This document shows positions 1 to 11,202 of a DNA stretch of 64,000 nucleotides, in pieces; positions within the stretch are counted from its first letter, which is position 1; each line of letters begins with the position of its first letter. The translations under genes were made by a program, and so were the position numbers. Source of the DNA: Gyrodactylus bullatarudis (taxonomy: Eukaryota > Platyhelminthes > Monogenea > Gyrodactylidea > Gyrodactylidae); NCBI GenBank assembly GCA_012064415.1, contig SSNU01000043.1, positions 183,983 to 247,982 of the forward strand. Reading direction: 5' to 3'. The notes beneath the pieces are model-generated. The model saw nothing but the letters and a program-made list of their open reading frames with translations, was not told where the DNA came from and did not search any database.

Positions 1-915
1 ATGGTGTATTCGAAGGTATATAAGGCAATTTCATACCCTCACACACATCCATGTGTTTGACTCAGAATCTTAACATTGAAGTATAGGGAGAGTAATTATG
101 ATTAAGTCGTATGCAATGAAACCAGTAATTAGCAATTGAAGTTAATTTTTTAACATTACACAACAGAAAACAAGAGAGTTTACATGTTTTTCAAGGTTTA
201 TGATATGAGTCATATCTTATTTTTCATTATTTTGTGTAAAATTGATAGAGTACTTTTTTTCCATCTTGGATCAACTGGTCAGGATGAAAAAATTTTCTTC
301 TTGATCTGATCTAATTTCGAAGAGAAATTTTGTGTTGTCACTCTAAAACAAAAATTATATTTGTGTAAAATCTATTCTGGAAAAATTTCTCCCCTTCGAT
401 TTAACGTTAATTTTTGTTGCAAACGAATAAAGGATATCTTGAAAGCAGCAACAGATGAAAATCAATTTTGGAAGAAAAAATTATTTTTGATCAGGATCGG
501 ATCTCAAAACGTTGATCACAAACGGGGTTTCTTTAGTTTTCTCAGAGAGTTTAATCAACGAAATAAAAATCGACCCTTACTCATGTCATCGACCGAGAAA
601 ATTAGATCAGATCAAGAAGAAAATTTTTTCATCCTGACCAGTTGATCCAAGATGGAAAAAAAGTACTCTATCAATTTTACACAAAATAATGAAAAATAAG
701 ATATGACTCATATCATAAACCTTGAAAAACATGTAAACTCTCTTGTTTTCTGTTGTGTAATGTTAAAAAATTAACTTCAATTGCTAATTACTGGTTTCAT
801 TGCATACGACTTAATCATAATTACCCTCCCTATACTTCAATGTTAAGATTCTGAGTCAAACACATGGATGTGTGTGAGGGTATGAAATTGCCTTATATAC
901 CTTCGAATACACCAT
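1..915. repeat. Long inverted repeat (foldback), arms 1-317 and 599-915
   Basis: Bases 1-317 read as the reverse complement of 599-915, with equal arm length and only one substitution that I noticed (near base 91, A against G). The 281-bp spacer (318-598) has no coding sequence that I recognise. The left arm starts at the first base of the window, so the element may extend further left. The near identity means it is young or kept uniform. It could be a long-TIR foldback transposon, a terminal structure of the adjacent PLE, or an assembly palindrome. Confidence 0.9.
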
Positions 916-965
916 ATCATTCCACTATTTTTGATAATGACGTCTGATTTGTCATTCCACTATTC

Positions 966-1899
966 TTGTTTCTCTCTTGGTTATTGACTGTAAATAAAAT
1001 GTCTGAAACAATCAATTCTTTTACTGATGTTAACATCAGATATGTCGATGACACTTTTATTTTGATGAAGCCTAACGTATCATCAGATGATTTTATCTTA
1101 AAGATGAACTCTTTTTATCCAAATATTAAGTTTACTATGGAAAAAGAATCTAATGATATTTTAAGCTTTTTAGATGTGAAACTAACCAGAAAAGAAGATG
1201 GGTCAATTAAAAGAAACATTTTCAAGAAAAAGACTGACAATGGTAAATATCTCCATTATGCCAGTTTTAGTCCTGTTTCACATAAAGTTGGTTTAGTAAT
1301 TGGCCTAGGAAAGAGGATAAGAAAAATAGTGAGTCCAGAGGAAATACCTTAAGAAATAGAGAACACCAAGATATGTTTAATGGAAAACGGTTATCCTAAT
1401 AAATTTGTGGACAAATTTATCAACTTACCAGTCGATAGAGATGTCGTTGAAAACACAGATGAAGTTGAGAAAACCACGATTTTCATGAAACTTAATTTCA
1501 AAGGAGATGGTTTTAGTACGATTTAAGAAGAAAGTTAACTAATCTCATTAATCAACATTATAACAACATACAATTGAAAATTTACTGAAACCTGAAGAGA
1601 AAACTCTATTGATTTATAAATTCCAATGTGACTGTGGAGCTACATATATAGGTCGTAAAATTAGGAAGTTATCAACTAGAGGGAACGATCATCTTAAGAA
1701 AGATACAGCGGTGACCAGGCATCTAAGACAAGAAGGGCACGAAGCTTCAATCTCAAACTTTTCAATTTTATACAAAAATGCAGGGGATGACAGTACAGAC
1801 GTTTGGGTGAAGGAGAAATTCTTCATAAATCTATACAAACCAAACTTATGTGTTCAAAAAAACTATTCTTATAATCTTCAACTACCTTGGCCTTTGTGA
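966..1899 (+). pseudogene. Penelope-like element fragment A: RT C-terminus plus GIY-YIG endonuclease
   Basis: The first reading frame (966-1354) shows the reverse-transcriptase signature RYVDDTF, followed by the typical PLE stretch with LSFLDVKLTR. It breaks at a stop near 1352. Translation picks up in another frame with CLMENGYPNKF, a stretch usual between RT and endonuclease in PLEs. A further frame at 1609-1899 encodes a GIY-YIG nuclease core (GATYIGRK, then the KEKFFINLYKP region) and ends LQLPWPL. The N-terminal part of the RT is missing, because the fragment starts just right of the 915-bp inverted repeat. Several frame breaks make it non-functional. A second copy lies at 60865-61617. 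PLEs retrotranspose with an RT related to telomerase and a GIY-YIG nuclease. Confidence 0.85.
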
Positions 1900-2058
1900 G
1901 CTTTTTCACTTTTCTCTCCACTGTTGCTACTTATTGGAGAGTTTTTGTGTTTTTTTAGCTCATTATATTCTGATTTTCTTTGACGTTCACTATTTCTTTC
2001 ATAATTTGTAAAGTATTATCTTCAATGAATTCTCAACTTTTATCATTTTTAAAGTATT

Positions 2059-2093
2059 GCCACTGATGATGCTTTATGAAATGTACATATGGC
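2059..2093 (+). ncRNA. Hammerhead-ribozyme-like motif of PLE fragment A
   Basis: Read in order: stem I strand GCCA, core CTGATGA, eight bases, core GAAA, a short stem III TGTACA, the cleavage-type dinucleotide TA, then TGGC pairing with GCCA. It lies about 160 nt downstream of the endonuclease stop. PLEs are known to carry hammerhead motifs in their terminal regions. The eight-base stem II segment (TGCTTTAT) does not pair well, so activity is uncertain. Confidence 0.6.
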
Positions 2094-2125
2094 TTTAATA
2101 TAATCTTCTTTCTAAATTTCCAAAT

Positions 2126-2698
2126 ATTCAAAATTCAAAAACTGTTAAATTCTCGTCTTCATGGCAACTAGCTTTATATTCCAAAATGGATATACTCAAG
2201 ACTCATGCAAGAAATGAGGCAAAAGCTTGGTCAACGTCGGGATCTAAGAATATGAAATCCCTGAAAAAACTTTTTCCAAAGTGAAAAATGTCACGGAGAA
2301 TTAGTATCTTTGTGAATAATCAAATTCTTGTATTAAAACAGAGAACAGTAAAGGCTTGTTTGAAGAATAAAGAATGAATTTATCTTATTAACAAGAATAC
2401 TCAAGAAAATCTATTATTAATTCCCATTCTTACCAAATAAAAAACAACAGGAAAATGAAATACATTTTTTTTGAAAATTTTCTTTCATTAAAAAAATATG
2501 CAGAAAATTTCTTTGGATTAAACATCGCAATGAATTTTGCAGTCATTCACCCGACTTATTGAATATTTTGTGACCTATAAAATCCAAGAAATATTCTAAA
2601 TTAGATCAAACTCCCTTGAATATGCTAGAGTAGTTGGTAATCCTGATCCTAAGGAATACATTTGGAAAAGGTTGAATATATTAGAGAGAAAAACTCAC
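2126..2698. other. Unannotated AT-rich stretch between PLE fragment A and the channel exon
   Basis: I see no coding potential here. It should belong to the first intron of the minus-strand DEG/ENaC gene, if that gene continues to the left of the window. No later channel exon was found. Confidence 0.4.
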
Positions 2699-3550
2699 CA
2701 CCCTTAGGCCATCTCCACGAGTGAATGTATCACCGAGGAAGGAGTTTTGTACTTCTGGTAGATCTCTTTGGGGTACTAGTCGTATGAGCATAACCAATTC
2801 TTGAATGTCGATGGAGGACTTCTCAAAGGACGCCTCAATCGTATGACACTTGAAGTAATTGGGATGGAAAAATTCCTTTATCGTCAGATTAATGTGCGAG
2901 TCAAAGTTGCATTTATCGCCAATATAAATATCGTCACCCATTTTGGCGGTACAGAAGGGGATCATTGAAATATCATGGCTTAGCTCAATGACTTCTGATA
3001 ACTTCAAGTTGGCAAAATACTGATCTGTGTTATCCATGAGAATAACAGCCTTCATGTCGGTAAAATTGTGATCCAACAACTTTGAGATTACTCGAAAGCG
3101 TTCTTTCACAAAGTTGTTTGGACTCTGAATTTTACCTGACTTCCAGTTCTCCTCGGCCTTCTTTGAAAAGGGATTTTGAGCACAAATCGTAAGGGAGGGA
3201 AATTCTGTCCGATCATCATACTTTGTATGAATATTCCAGACAGTATTGAATTTTAAAAAGTCTAATATAAAGATAATGGTCGTAGAAATTAGCCAAAGTG
3301 TCATGGAGATTATAAAGAATATCCACAGCATTCGTACGAATCGACTGTTTGCCCTCTGGACCTTTTGAACACCTCGTATAGAGGTGATTTGCCCAAAGGT
3401 CTTGAGAACATGAAAGCTTTCTTCGTCCTCATTTTGAGGAGACTTCATTGGAGACTTTTTTACCGAGTCCAGAGCTTCAGTTTCTTCTTCATTTTGCTTC
3501 TCTTTTGTCACATCCACTTTAACCGGTTTTCTCGGTTTATCATAACTCAT
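2699..3550 (-). CDS. DEG/ENaC (amiloride-sensitive) sodium channel, 5' exon only
   Basis: Starts at ATG 3550 (MSYDKPRKP) and runs 284 codons to a GTGAGT donor at 2698. The N-terminal cytoplasmic part is charged and carries an FHVLKTFGQITS stretch ahead of the first membrane segment (roughly residues 72-92, LWIFFIISMTLWLISTTII). After it comes the family signature FPSLTICAQNPFS at the start of the extracellular domain. The cysteine-rich finger region, pre-TM2 and TM2 are absent. Nothing matching them appears on the minus strand between 2698 and 1, where the PLE and the large inverted repeat lie. Either a long intron carries the gene beyond the window or the gene is truncated. DEG/ENaC subunits form trimeric sodium channels gated by mechanical force, peptides or acid; the ligand cannot be told from this exon. 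Confidence 0.85.
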
Positions 3551-3568
3551 AATGAGACCAGTTGTTGA

Positions 3569-5449
3569 GCATAACTGTCGGGTAGAAAATTAGTTTTGGG
3601 ATCAAGAGAGGATTTATTTTTGTCTTTTCATTTTTCTCTTTCATGTGGCATTGAAAATGTTTGAAATAAATTCAACCAAAAGAGTAATGTATTTCTATCC
3701 AAGGGATACTGACCCAAACGAATTTCATTGGTAAACTTTGAATGCACCAATGATGGTAGAATAAATTTTAGATACAAAGTATCGAATGTATTATCGATAT
3801 AGAGTCGAATTGAATTCATTGAAAACTTTCCACTATGATTAATTTTGATCCTTTTCAGTTGCATTCAGTGGCAAGATAAATTCAAAGGTAAGCAACTGTG
3901 AAGTGCAGAAGAATATTAGCCAAGCGTTTAATTTTTCACTTTACTGATATCTATGTCTGTAGTATGTATGTGTACAAAGTCATCTCATGCAGACACACAC
4001 TCACAAAAGTTTACATCAATTCCAGTTTCTTTGTATTTTTTTGGCAAAAGAAAAAAATTGGTCACATTAATTTATATACAGATGAAAGTTAAGAATGGGG
4101 AGTTGAGATAGATAGAATTTTTGTATTCCTGTTACAGTACCTTGTAGAATTGGAATTAGTAGGAGCTAACATTATGAGCAAGCAGATCTTCTTCTGAAAT
4201 TAACTAAACCCCTTATGATTGTCAATCACACATATTTTTGATCAATTCATGTACCATTTCTACTCATTCATTGAATAACTTGTACTTTTATTTCAATTAA
4301 TTAATCAAGCATTTAAGAAGGAATTTCAGTCAGAAAAGGCAATCTCTGAATCTTTTCCCGAGAAAAATTTGAGAGATAAATCCTATATTAATGTAAAGCC
4401 TAGTCCAAAACTTTACTTTTTATAGTTACGTATTATTAATTGTAAAAGTTAGAGAAATAACGAAATTCTAACTTCAATATTTGCAAATGTAGATTATTTT
4501 TCATTTTTGGGGAAAACTATTGAGCATAGAGCAGTTTTTAGTTGACTATCATTTGGAGCTCAATGAGATTTACATTTCGAACATTGATTCAGGCCATTTG
4601 AGCTCGATTGTGGTTTTCTTGAAGATCCATCAAGTTTTCTTGAATAAGTGTTTGAGAAATCATTCTTTATTAGATTCTCTTATTATTGCTACTTTTTTTC
4701 ATGCAGTAACCTTTCATTTTGCCGAAATTCGGCTTCGAATTGCCGAATAAATGTGAAATCATTGAATTCGTGTAAAGAAGTTCAATGTCCTTAATTGCAA
4801 TAACTTTTCTCATAAATGATCTTTTTGAGAATTTTAAAAACTTGTTAGTTTCAAATTCTACAGCGGATTCAAATTTTTCATTCGTTTCCAAATTATTCAA
4901 TTTATTCATGAATTTCGATCACTTTGTTGAAGTTTAATGTCTGAGAATTTGTGAAGAATCAAAATATAATTTTTTATTTTTAGTTATTAAAATGTCTTAA
5001 TCTGGCCTTTAAAGTCTTAAAATCAACGAATATTTGATCTTTTTTGGATTCATTTTGATTTCCCGCCTTAAATAATGACTAATGGTAAAATCTAATTCGA
5101 TTTTTGAAATCCTTACAATGAATTTTGACTCTTGATACGTCTTAATTTCTAATATCCATGAGTTTCTCAGTGCACTGTATAAACTGAATCATACTCTCTT
5201 CAAGTTAGCTAGAAAAGAGTTATTTTTGTATCACCCATGGTTGTGTCTATAATTTCAGTTAATCTCGTATTTATTCAGATCCCTATCTATTTAATTAAAC
5301 AGGAAATGAAAAATCAAAGATGCATATTTTAAGGATAAAAATTACAAGGAAAATTTTCAAAATTTATCTCATGTAATGAAACCGGAACTGATTTATCCAT
5401 GAATGTAATAGAATACAGTATTTAATTGGAATATCTTTTTTATTTTCAG
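3569..5449. other. Intergenic stretch, no supported gene
   Basis: Upstream of the channel start codon. Only short open frames without recognisable domains are present. A possible promoter of the channel gene would lie at its left end, but no clear element was seen. Confidence 0.4.
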
Positions 5450-5780
5450 TTCCAGTTTAGCCGACCAGTGGTTTCACTACCTTGATTTTTATTTGAAAAA
5501 TCCTCCTATTGACTATTTCCTCTCTAGTAATAAAAATCTACCTCATACGGAGAGAATGGCTATGAAGAATGCTGTAAATGTTATTCAAATTTAGGATAGG
5601 AGTCTTTCATATCAAGTTTCAGTGGTACAAGACAGAGTAACGGGGCTTTCAACAGAGTTGAAAAAAGAAATTTTTCAATCTTCATTTGTTGAAAATATAA
5701 ATCCCTATTTTGTGGAAATGTACAGAGATTTAGAAACATGTATTATGCTATCATTAGTTGATGATAGGATCTTCCTGTAG
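5450..5780 (+). pseudogene. Orphan exon-like coding relic with one internal TAG
   Basis: A polypyrimidine-type acceptor (TATTTTCAG, 5441-5449) is followed by about 110 codons in one frame, broken once by TAG near 5592. The translation has protein-like composition (ADQWFHYLDFYLKN before the stop; YFVEMYRDLETCIML after) and ends at TAG 5778-5780. I do not recognise the family. It may be a decayed terminal exon of a host gene. No partner exon was found. Confidence 0.3.
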
Positions 5781-7061
5781 TAATCTTTTTTACTACTGTA
5801 TAATGATTTCGATACTAATCCATTTATGCGATAATATCCTCAATAGATACAGACAGTTGTCCTATCAGTATTCTCAAAATTACTACCTTATTTAATTAGG
5901 CGTTCAACGAATTTATATGTTCAATGTAAAATTAGTTCAATAGAGTAGAAAGAGATTTGATCTCACTCGCTAACTAATGATCAAATATCTCGAAAAGTGA
6001 CCTTAGAAGGTACTGTATCCTACGTCGTATCTAAACCTAGTTGACATGAAGATGAGAATTTACTATTCCTACAAAAACTCAATTCTTCGTTTAATCCGTA
6101 TCGAATTGCTTTTAATTTTGAGCTTTTTAAGGTTCAGAAAATGGGAAATAGGGGCATTTTGGAATTTTGTAAAATGGTCTAATTTTGGGCAGATTCAATT
6201 TTCTCATTCAAATTTTGTTATTACTCAATGAGTAATACTCATGGAATTCAAAATAATGATTTTTCTATAAAAATAGTAAATCCTCATATAACTTTATGTC
6301 AACTAGCTTTATATCAAGGAATAATCTTTGAAAAAAAACATTGAGAAAGTCAGTAAAAGAACATCATTTTCTTGAACAAAAATCCTCTATCAGAAATTAC
6401 GCTTTAGAATCATAATAATAAGGGTAGGAGTAGATAAGATGCGTATTCTACATAATGTTATTTTTCTCTTTTGCATAATCATTATATTTTCTTTAGGAGA
6501 AGAGAGTTGAGATGCTTTGATCCAATAAATCTCTGGGTTAGAGCCCCGCTTTTCTTTTTAACTCTTTCAGTGCCGATGGAGACTTATGTCCATTTTTCCA
6601 TATTTTCGAACCTCTGTGACTATTAGTGGCACATTTCAGGATAAATGATCCTTCATATTATTCTGAGTACATTAATTTATTCTTGAGTTCATTTTTGAAT
6701 TTATTCAAGCTTAGGTTTTTGATAGATCTATTGGGATTTTTAAATGTTTTTACATTTATTAAATATTGCCAGCTTTTTTAGGTTGCCAAATTCTGGAATA
6801 TTATAGCGTAATCCTTGGCGGTTAGAAATTCTGTCAGTTTATTACAGTCTCAACTTTTGAAACTAGCATTGAGAAAATTTGAAAAAATAACATTTTGTAG
6901 AATCATCGAGAATTGCTATATTTCTAGACCTGGACGAAATTTTGCTAAATTACTTAAATCGCCCATCGATATGATAAGTTTAATCTTCAAGTATTTCAAA
7001 ATTATCACACCTAATTTCGCTTCAAAATTGTACATATATTCTTCACGAAAGCAACACCTAC
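5781..7061. other. Unannotated stretch
   Basis: No gene or element boundary could be supported. The frame at 6815-7132 overlaps the start of the LINE ORF1 relic and shows no domain of its own. Confidence 0.3.
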
Positions 7062-7720
7062 ATGACGAACGTAAAAAAAGGCAGACCATCGAAAAGTACA
7101 TCATTGAACTACAACCAAGTAATCATGAATGAAATAAAACAATTAAAAGAAATGAATGCTCTTCTTCAAGAAAAAATTAGAAGAAAATGCTATTTATAAA
7201 GAACTAATAACCGACTTCTCTATTTTGAATGACCGTCTTCAATCTTGCCGTCAACAAATTAATTGAACTCGATAGAAAGTTTTTCCTTATATCTAATGAA
7301 ATTGAACAACGACAGAATAAATCTAAAAATTTCATAATATACAATCAAAAAGATGATGGAAATGATAATAAAGAGAACCTACTACAGCTCACGAAAGAAA
7401 TACTACAAAAAATTGACCCGAAATCCTCGAATTCAATTATAAACGTATATCGGTTGGGGAAATTCTCCGGTAAAAACAGACCAATTAAAGTGGTCACTGA
7501 TAAAAGAATTCAAAAAAACTTTTCAATAACAAAAATGACTTAACAAAATCAATGAATATCAGGATTAGTCGAGACAAAACAATGCTACAACAAACGATTG
7601 CAACAGCTATTTATGTCGTGAAAAAGAACAGCAATCCTAACTCCCACCCTAGTCATCTGAGACATGACATCAATAACAACATAATGGATATAACTAACCC
7701 CCAATTATTTCTTAAGTAAA
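7062..7720 (+). pseudogene. LINE ORF1 relic (coiled coil plus nucleic-acid-binding core)
   Basis: Starts MTNVKKGRPSKS at ATG 7062, with a coiled-coil-like stretch (NEIKQLKEMNALLQEK). The frame shifts at least twice before a longer segment at 7229-7543 with ELDRKFFLISNEIEQRQ and the ORF1 hallmark VYRLGKFSGKNRPIKVV. A frame change in the tail leads to YLCREKEQQS. ORF1 proteins bind LINE RNA. The same protein is recognisable on the minus strand at 59215-59760, which confirms the family. The relic precedes the intact ORF2 at 8331, separated only by a PLE fragment, so both may once have been one element. Confidence 0.7.
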
Positions 7721-7744
7721 ACGCCAAACCTAATCAGATTAATT

Positions 7745-8115
7745 ATAATTATTTTTATGAACATTGCCAATATATTAATTTCAACTCAAAGATAAACTTG
7801 AACCAAAGGAACAGTCAAATCTCATCTATTGTTTTCAAGCTACATGTGGTGCCAAGTATATAGGAAGAACCGAAAGAAGACTTGCTATCAGAATATAAGA
7901 ACACCTCAACAGAAAGAGTTCTTCTATAAAAAGACACCTAGAACAATGTGGTTGCCAGGCTAATGAAAAATATTTCAAAATTTTATTCAAATGCCCAGAT
8001 GACAAGCAGATGCATCTTAAAATTCGGGAAAAGTTCTTTATCATGAATGAAGATCCCAATTTATGCATACAAAAAAACCATCTACATGACTTGCAACTAC
8101 CTTGGCCCAATTTTT
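7745..8115 (+). pseudogene. Penelope-like element fragment B: GIY-YIG endonuclease
   Basis: Translation gives LIYCFQATCGAKYIGRTERR, the GIY-YIG nuclease core, then one in-frame stop (TAA after LAIRI). The remainder reads through SSIKRHLEQCG, IREKFFIMNEDPNLCIQKN and ends LQLPWPNF, as in fragment A. The sequence has clearly diverged from fragment A, so it is another subfamily. No reverse transcriptase is left. It sits between a LINE ORF1 relic and an intact LINE ORF2 on the same strand, and a hammerhead-like motif follows about 150 nt downstream. Confidence 0.8.
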
Positions 8116-8260
8116 TAATTTTTCTTCTCTATACTTGGAAAAAATCAAGAATGGAGAAGTTTTTTGGTTTTTCATCAATTGGAAGTTTTTCTACACAACT
8201 TTACAATTTCATTAAGAAATTTTCATTAAAATTTGTGATAAACTTTAATCAGACCAGGAT

Positions 8261-8299
8261 AAGAGATTGATAAGACCTGGCGAAATACGTATTTCTCTT
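8261..8299 (+). ncRNA. Hammerhead-ribozyme-like motif of PLE fragment B
   Basis: AAGAGA, then TTGATAA in the place of CUGANGA (two core changes), eight bases GACCTGGC, GAAA, a palindromic TACGTA stem III, TT, then TCTCTT, which pairs fully with AAGAGA. The architecture and spacing match the other copies, but the core substitutions suggest a dead ribozyme. Confidence 0.5.
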
Positions 8300-8330
8300 C
8301 AATAAAGTTCTTTTTAAAAAACATCCAATT

Positions 8331-11111
8331 ATGAATTTCTCCATGGGTTGTTCGGACGTATATGTAAGTATACGAAAATATTTAATTCGAAATATATTAA
8401 TTGTTTCTCCTTATGTAAATAATAACCCCCAATTAACAACACATGTACAGAAGAAGGCCTTGACAAGTCATTTACCTCGTAATTACAAATTTCATACAAA
8501 TCCAATGACGACGAATCAGTCAAGACTCCAATTCTCCTTTTTTCTCCAAAACATTCGCTCATTATTCTCTTCTTTTCATCAGTTACGGATACATCTAATT
8601 AATACTAGATATGACTTCTATTGTTTTACCGAAACCTGGGTCTCAAATAAAAATATACCTAACAGCCTACACATTGAAGACTTTGTTGTTATTCGATCTG
8701 ACAGAACTGATGATCCCCACGGAGGTGTCCTGATTTACTATTATAAAAATACAATACAAATATCATCAAAAAACAAATTCAGCTTTCATGGAAACGAATT
8801 CCTCATCGTTAAAGCTAACAAAATAGGAAGTTCCAAATCGATAAATATTGCTCTTTTATACAGAAAACCTAATACAAACTCCCAAACTGATATAGAACTT
8901 GCTAACATTATAGATGAAAACTTAACCCTTGATGATGACTTAATTTTTCTGGGAGACATTAACATGCCTAATGAAAACTGGAACAACCCAAACTCTGATA
9001 TTGGTATACTACTACAATCTTTCAATCTAAAACAAATAGTATCGACACCAACACGAGGCCAAAATATTCTTGACTGTATATTTCTAAATGCCACAACTCT
9101 GTCATTCTATGTTGAAACTCAAAATATATATCACAACAAAGATCACTTAGGAATTTTCTGCATTATTGATACACACCTCACAGAAAATTCAATGCCTTCG
9201 AATAATGAATATTCTTTCTATGATTTTACTGACTACAACGTCTTCAAAACAATAACAATTATGCCCGAGAATTACATCAACGCAAACAACATCATTGATT
9301 ACTATAATAGAATGTATAATATTGCTACTATTAAAAAGCGTAGAAGAAACATTGACCATCTCGAATTAAAACTAAATAATCGTCTTGAAAACAAACTCAA
9401 ATACTGCTGTTCAGTTACTGATGGAAGAAGATTACTAATCAACACACAAAATCAAATATCATCTCTAACATCAATGACTTATGCTCGTATTGAGAAGAAC
9501 CTAAAGAATGAAATTAAACAAAGACCCAAAATTGGTTACCAACAATTGAACAAATACTTTAAATTCTCCAATAAAAACGTTCATAGTATCAAAGAAAACC
9601 CTGACACCATCCAAGAAAAGTTCATCAATGTCTTCAATGCATCACCCCAGTTCAACCCTAACAATCTTAGACACAACCCAAGTTGCGGAGATGAGATTAA
9701 TTACAATTTTATGTCATATACTCAATTCTTCAATATGCTTTCAAAACTTAAATTCAAGAATCGACGAGACATCTACAATATTAGCATAAATATATTGCTC
9801 AATGGTCACTGCACATTCCTAAATAACATATATAATCTATTTAAAAAATCCTTTGATGAAAATTTTATTCCAAAAGATTTCCTTGCAACAAAAGTTATTC
9901 CTCTTCCTAAAAAAGACTCAAATGAATTCAGACCTATCTCGTTACAGTCAACACTCATGAGAATCATTGATTCCTTCCTGTTTATTCAAATAAGGAAAAC
10001 TGTAAACATTAACATAATTGACCCCAATCAACATGGCTTCTGTAGGGGTAAATCATGTGAAACTAATCTTTATCAATTTCTAAGCTACATCTCATGCTTA
10101 AAAAGCAAAAAGAAAAAAATAGTTGTTGTATACATTGACCTTAGTAAGGCCTTTGATAAAGTCTACTTCCCAACTATACTTGAAGCCTGTCATAAACAAG
10201 GTATCTGCTGTAAACTTTTAAACTATCTCGAAAACTATCTCATCAATAGGAATCAATTTGTCGAATGCAATGGCCAAAGATCATATAGTCAAATAATCAA
10301 ATCAGGAGTCCCTCAAGGATCCAGAGTTGGACCTCTACTTTTCAATATTGTATTTGCTGATATTCAACCTTCCTCATTCAAAATTTTTAAATATGCTGAC
10401 GACTTTAAAATAGTCTTTGATTTTGATGGTACCTATAACACAAATATTATAAATTCAGAAATATCAACTATCATCAACAAATTAATGAGCTTTGGATTGT
10501 CCCCTAACATAGAAAAATCATTCTACTCGACTCCAAATGAATCAAGGATCACTGATTTAAATATCTACATCAACCAAAATAAAATTCACCCTAAAACTAC
10601 AATTAAGGACCTTGGGATTACTTATTCATGGAAACTTGATTTTGTTGATCACTATAAAGAAATTATTAAAAAATTCATTGGCCGGCTCATCCACATCCAC
10701 AAATGCATCAAAATCGACAGCATGAAACTACTTTTATTCAAAGTTTATGCTAGACCAGTAATTGAATACTGTTCTGCAATCTGGAACCCTGAATGTGACA
10801 AATGGTCTAAAAAAATACAAACTGCATGCAACAGATTTACGCGCCTTTTGTCATCAACATACCAAACTGAAATGAAATCCACGAAGAACTCCTTGTGGCT
10901 AAGAAGAGAACTCAAAACAATTACCCTAATCAAACTCTCACCCCTGGCTAACTCCAATCGTCAAGGCCTACGCTCCAATGTTCCTGAATATGGCAATCTA
11001 AAAAAGCTATCAATTTTCAACAAAGCCAAAAACATATTTAAAAAACTTAATCATAAGATGAAAACTCTTGATAATGATGAATTTAAAAAAGAATTAAAAA
11101 AAACTTTATAA
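8331..11111 (+). CDS. Non-LTR retrotransposon ORF2: AP endonuclease and reverse transcriptase
   Basis: One uninterrupted frame of 926 codons. The N-terminal half is an apurinic-type endonuclease: QNIRSLFSSF, TETWVSN, HGGVLIYY, LGDINMPNENWNNP and NKDHLGIF in order. The second half is a reverse transcriptase: FRPISLQSTLMRIID, NQHGFCRGKSCETNLYQF, VYIDLSKAFDKV, GVPQGSRVGPLLFNI and the catalytic KYADDFKIV. The C-terminal segment contains ARPVIEYCSAIWNPE, typical of CR1/jockey-like LINEs; no RNase H was seen. The true start may be a later methionine, such as MTTNQSRLQF shortly before the endonuclease. The frame is intact, so the copy is young, although its ORF1 is broken. An (ATT)n run follows the stop at about 11178-11200, like the simple-repeat tails of such elements. 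Confidence 0.9.
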   Translation: MNFSMGCSDVYVSIRKYLIRNILIVSPYVNNNPQLTTHVQKKALTSHLPRNYKFHTNPMTTNQSRLQFSFFLQNIRSLFSSFHQLRIHLINTRYDFYCFTETWVSNKNIPNSLHIEDFVVIRSDRTDDPHGGVLIYYYKNTIQISSKNKFSFHGNEFLIVKANKIGSSKSINIALLYRKPNTNSQTDIELANIIDENLTLDDDLIFLGDINMPNENWNNPNSDIGILLQSFNLKQIVSTPTRGQNILDCIFLNATTLSFYVETQNIYHNKDHLGIFCIIDTHLTENSMPSNNEYSFYDFTDYNVFKTITIMPENYINANNIIDYYNRMYNIATIKKRRRNIDHLELKLNNRLENKLKYCCSVTDGRRLLINTQNQISSLTSMTYARIEKNLKNEIKQRPKIGYQQLNKYFKFSNKNVHSIKENPDTIQEKFINVFNASPQFNPNNLRHNPSCGDEINYNFMSYTQFFNMLSKLKFKNRRDIYNISINILLNGHCTFLNNIYNLFKKSFDENFIPKDFLATKVIPLPKKDSNEFRPISLQSTLMRIIDSFLFIQIRKTVNINIIDPNQHGFCRGKSCETNLYQFLSYISCLKSKKKKIVVVYIDLSKAFDKVYFPTILEACHKQGICCKLLNYLENYLINRNQFVECNGQRSYSQIIKSGVPQGSRVGPLLFNIVFADIQPSSFKIFKYADDFKIVFDFDGTYNTNIINSEISTIINKLMSFGLSPNIEKSFYSTPNESRITDLNIYINQNKIHPKTTIKDLGITYSWKLDFVDHYKEIIKKFIGRLIHIHKCIKIDSMKLLLFKVYARPVIEYCSAIWNPECDKWSKKIQTACNRFTRLLSSTYQTEMKSTKNSLWLRRELKTITLIKLSPLANSNRQGLRSNVPEYGNLKKLSIFNKAKNIFKKLNHKMKTLDNDEFKKELKKTL

Positions 11112-11202
11112 TTTATAAATTTCCACAAAACTGAAGAATCTATTTAATGTTTATATAGATAACACATGTATTGTTTAATAAATATTATTATTATTATTAA
11201 AA
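11112..11202 (+). other. LINE 3' UTR with ATT-repeat tail
   Basis: A short AT-rich tail with an AATAAA-like motif ends in repeated ATT units near 11178-11200. Simple-repeat 3' ends are used for target priming in several LINE clades. I take this as the right end of the element. Confidence 0.55.

Noticed and set aside
361..645. Open frame inside the large inverted repeat
   Set aside because: It begins with TTG, spans the spacer and one arm, and shows no protein-like features.
3628..3864. 78-codon minus-strand frame upstream of the DEG/ENaC exon
   Set aside because: No domain, no splice link to the channel, and AT-driven composition.
6480..6565. tRNA-like end (GGGTTAGAGCCCC before TTTT)
   Set aside because: The T-arm has a mismatch, and no A box or acceptor pairing could be found.
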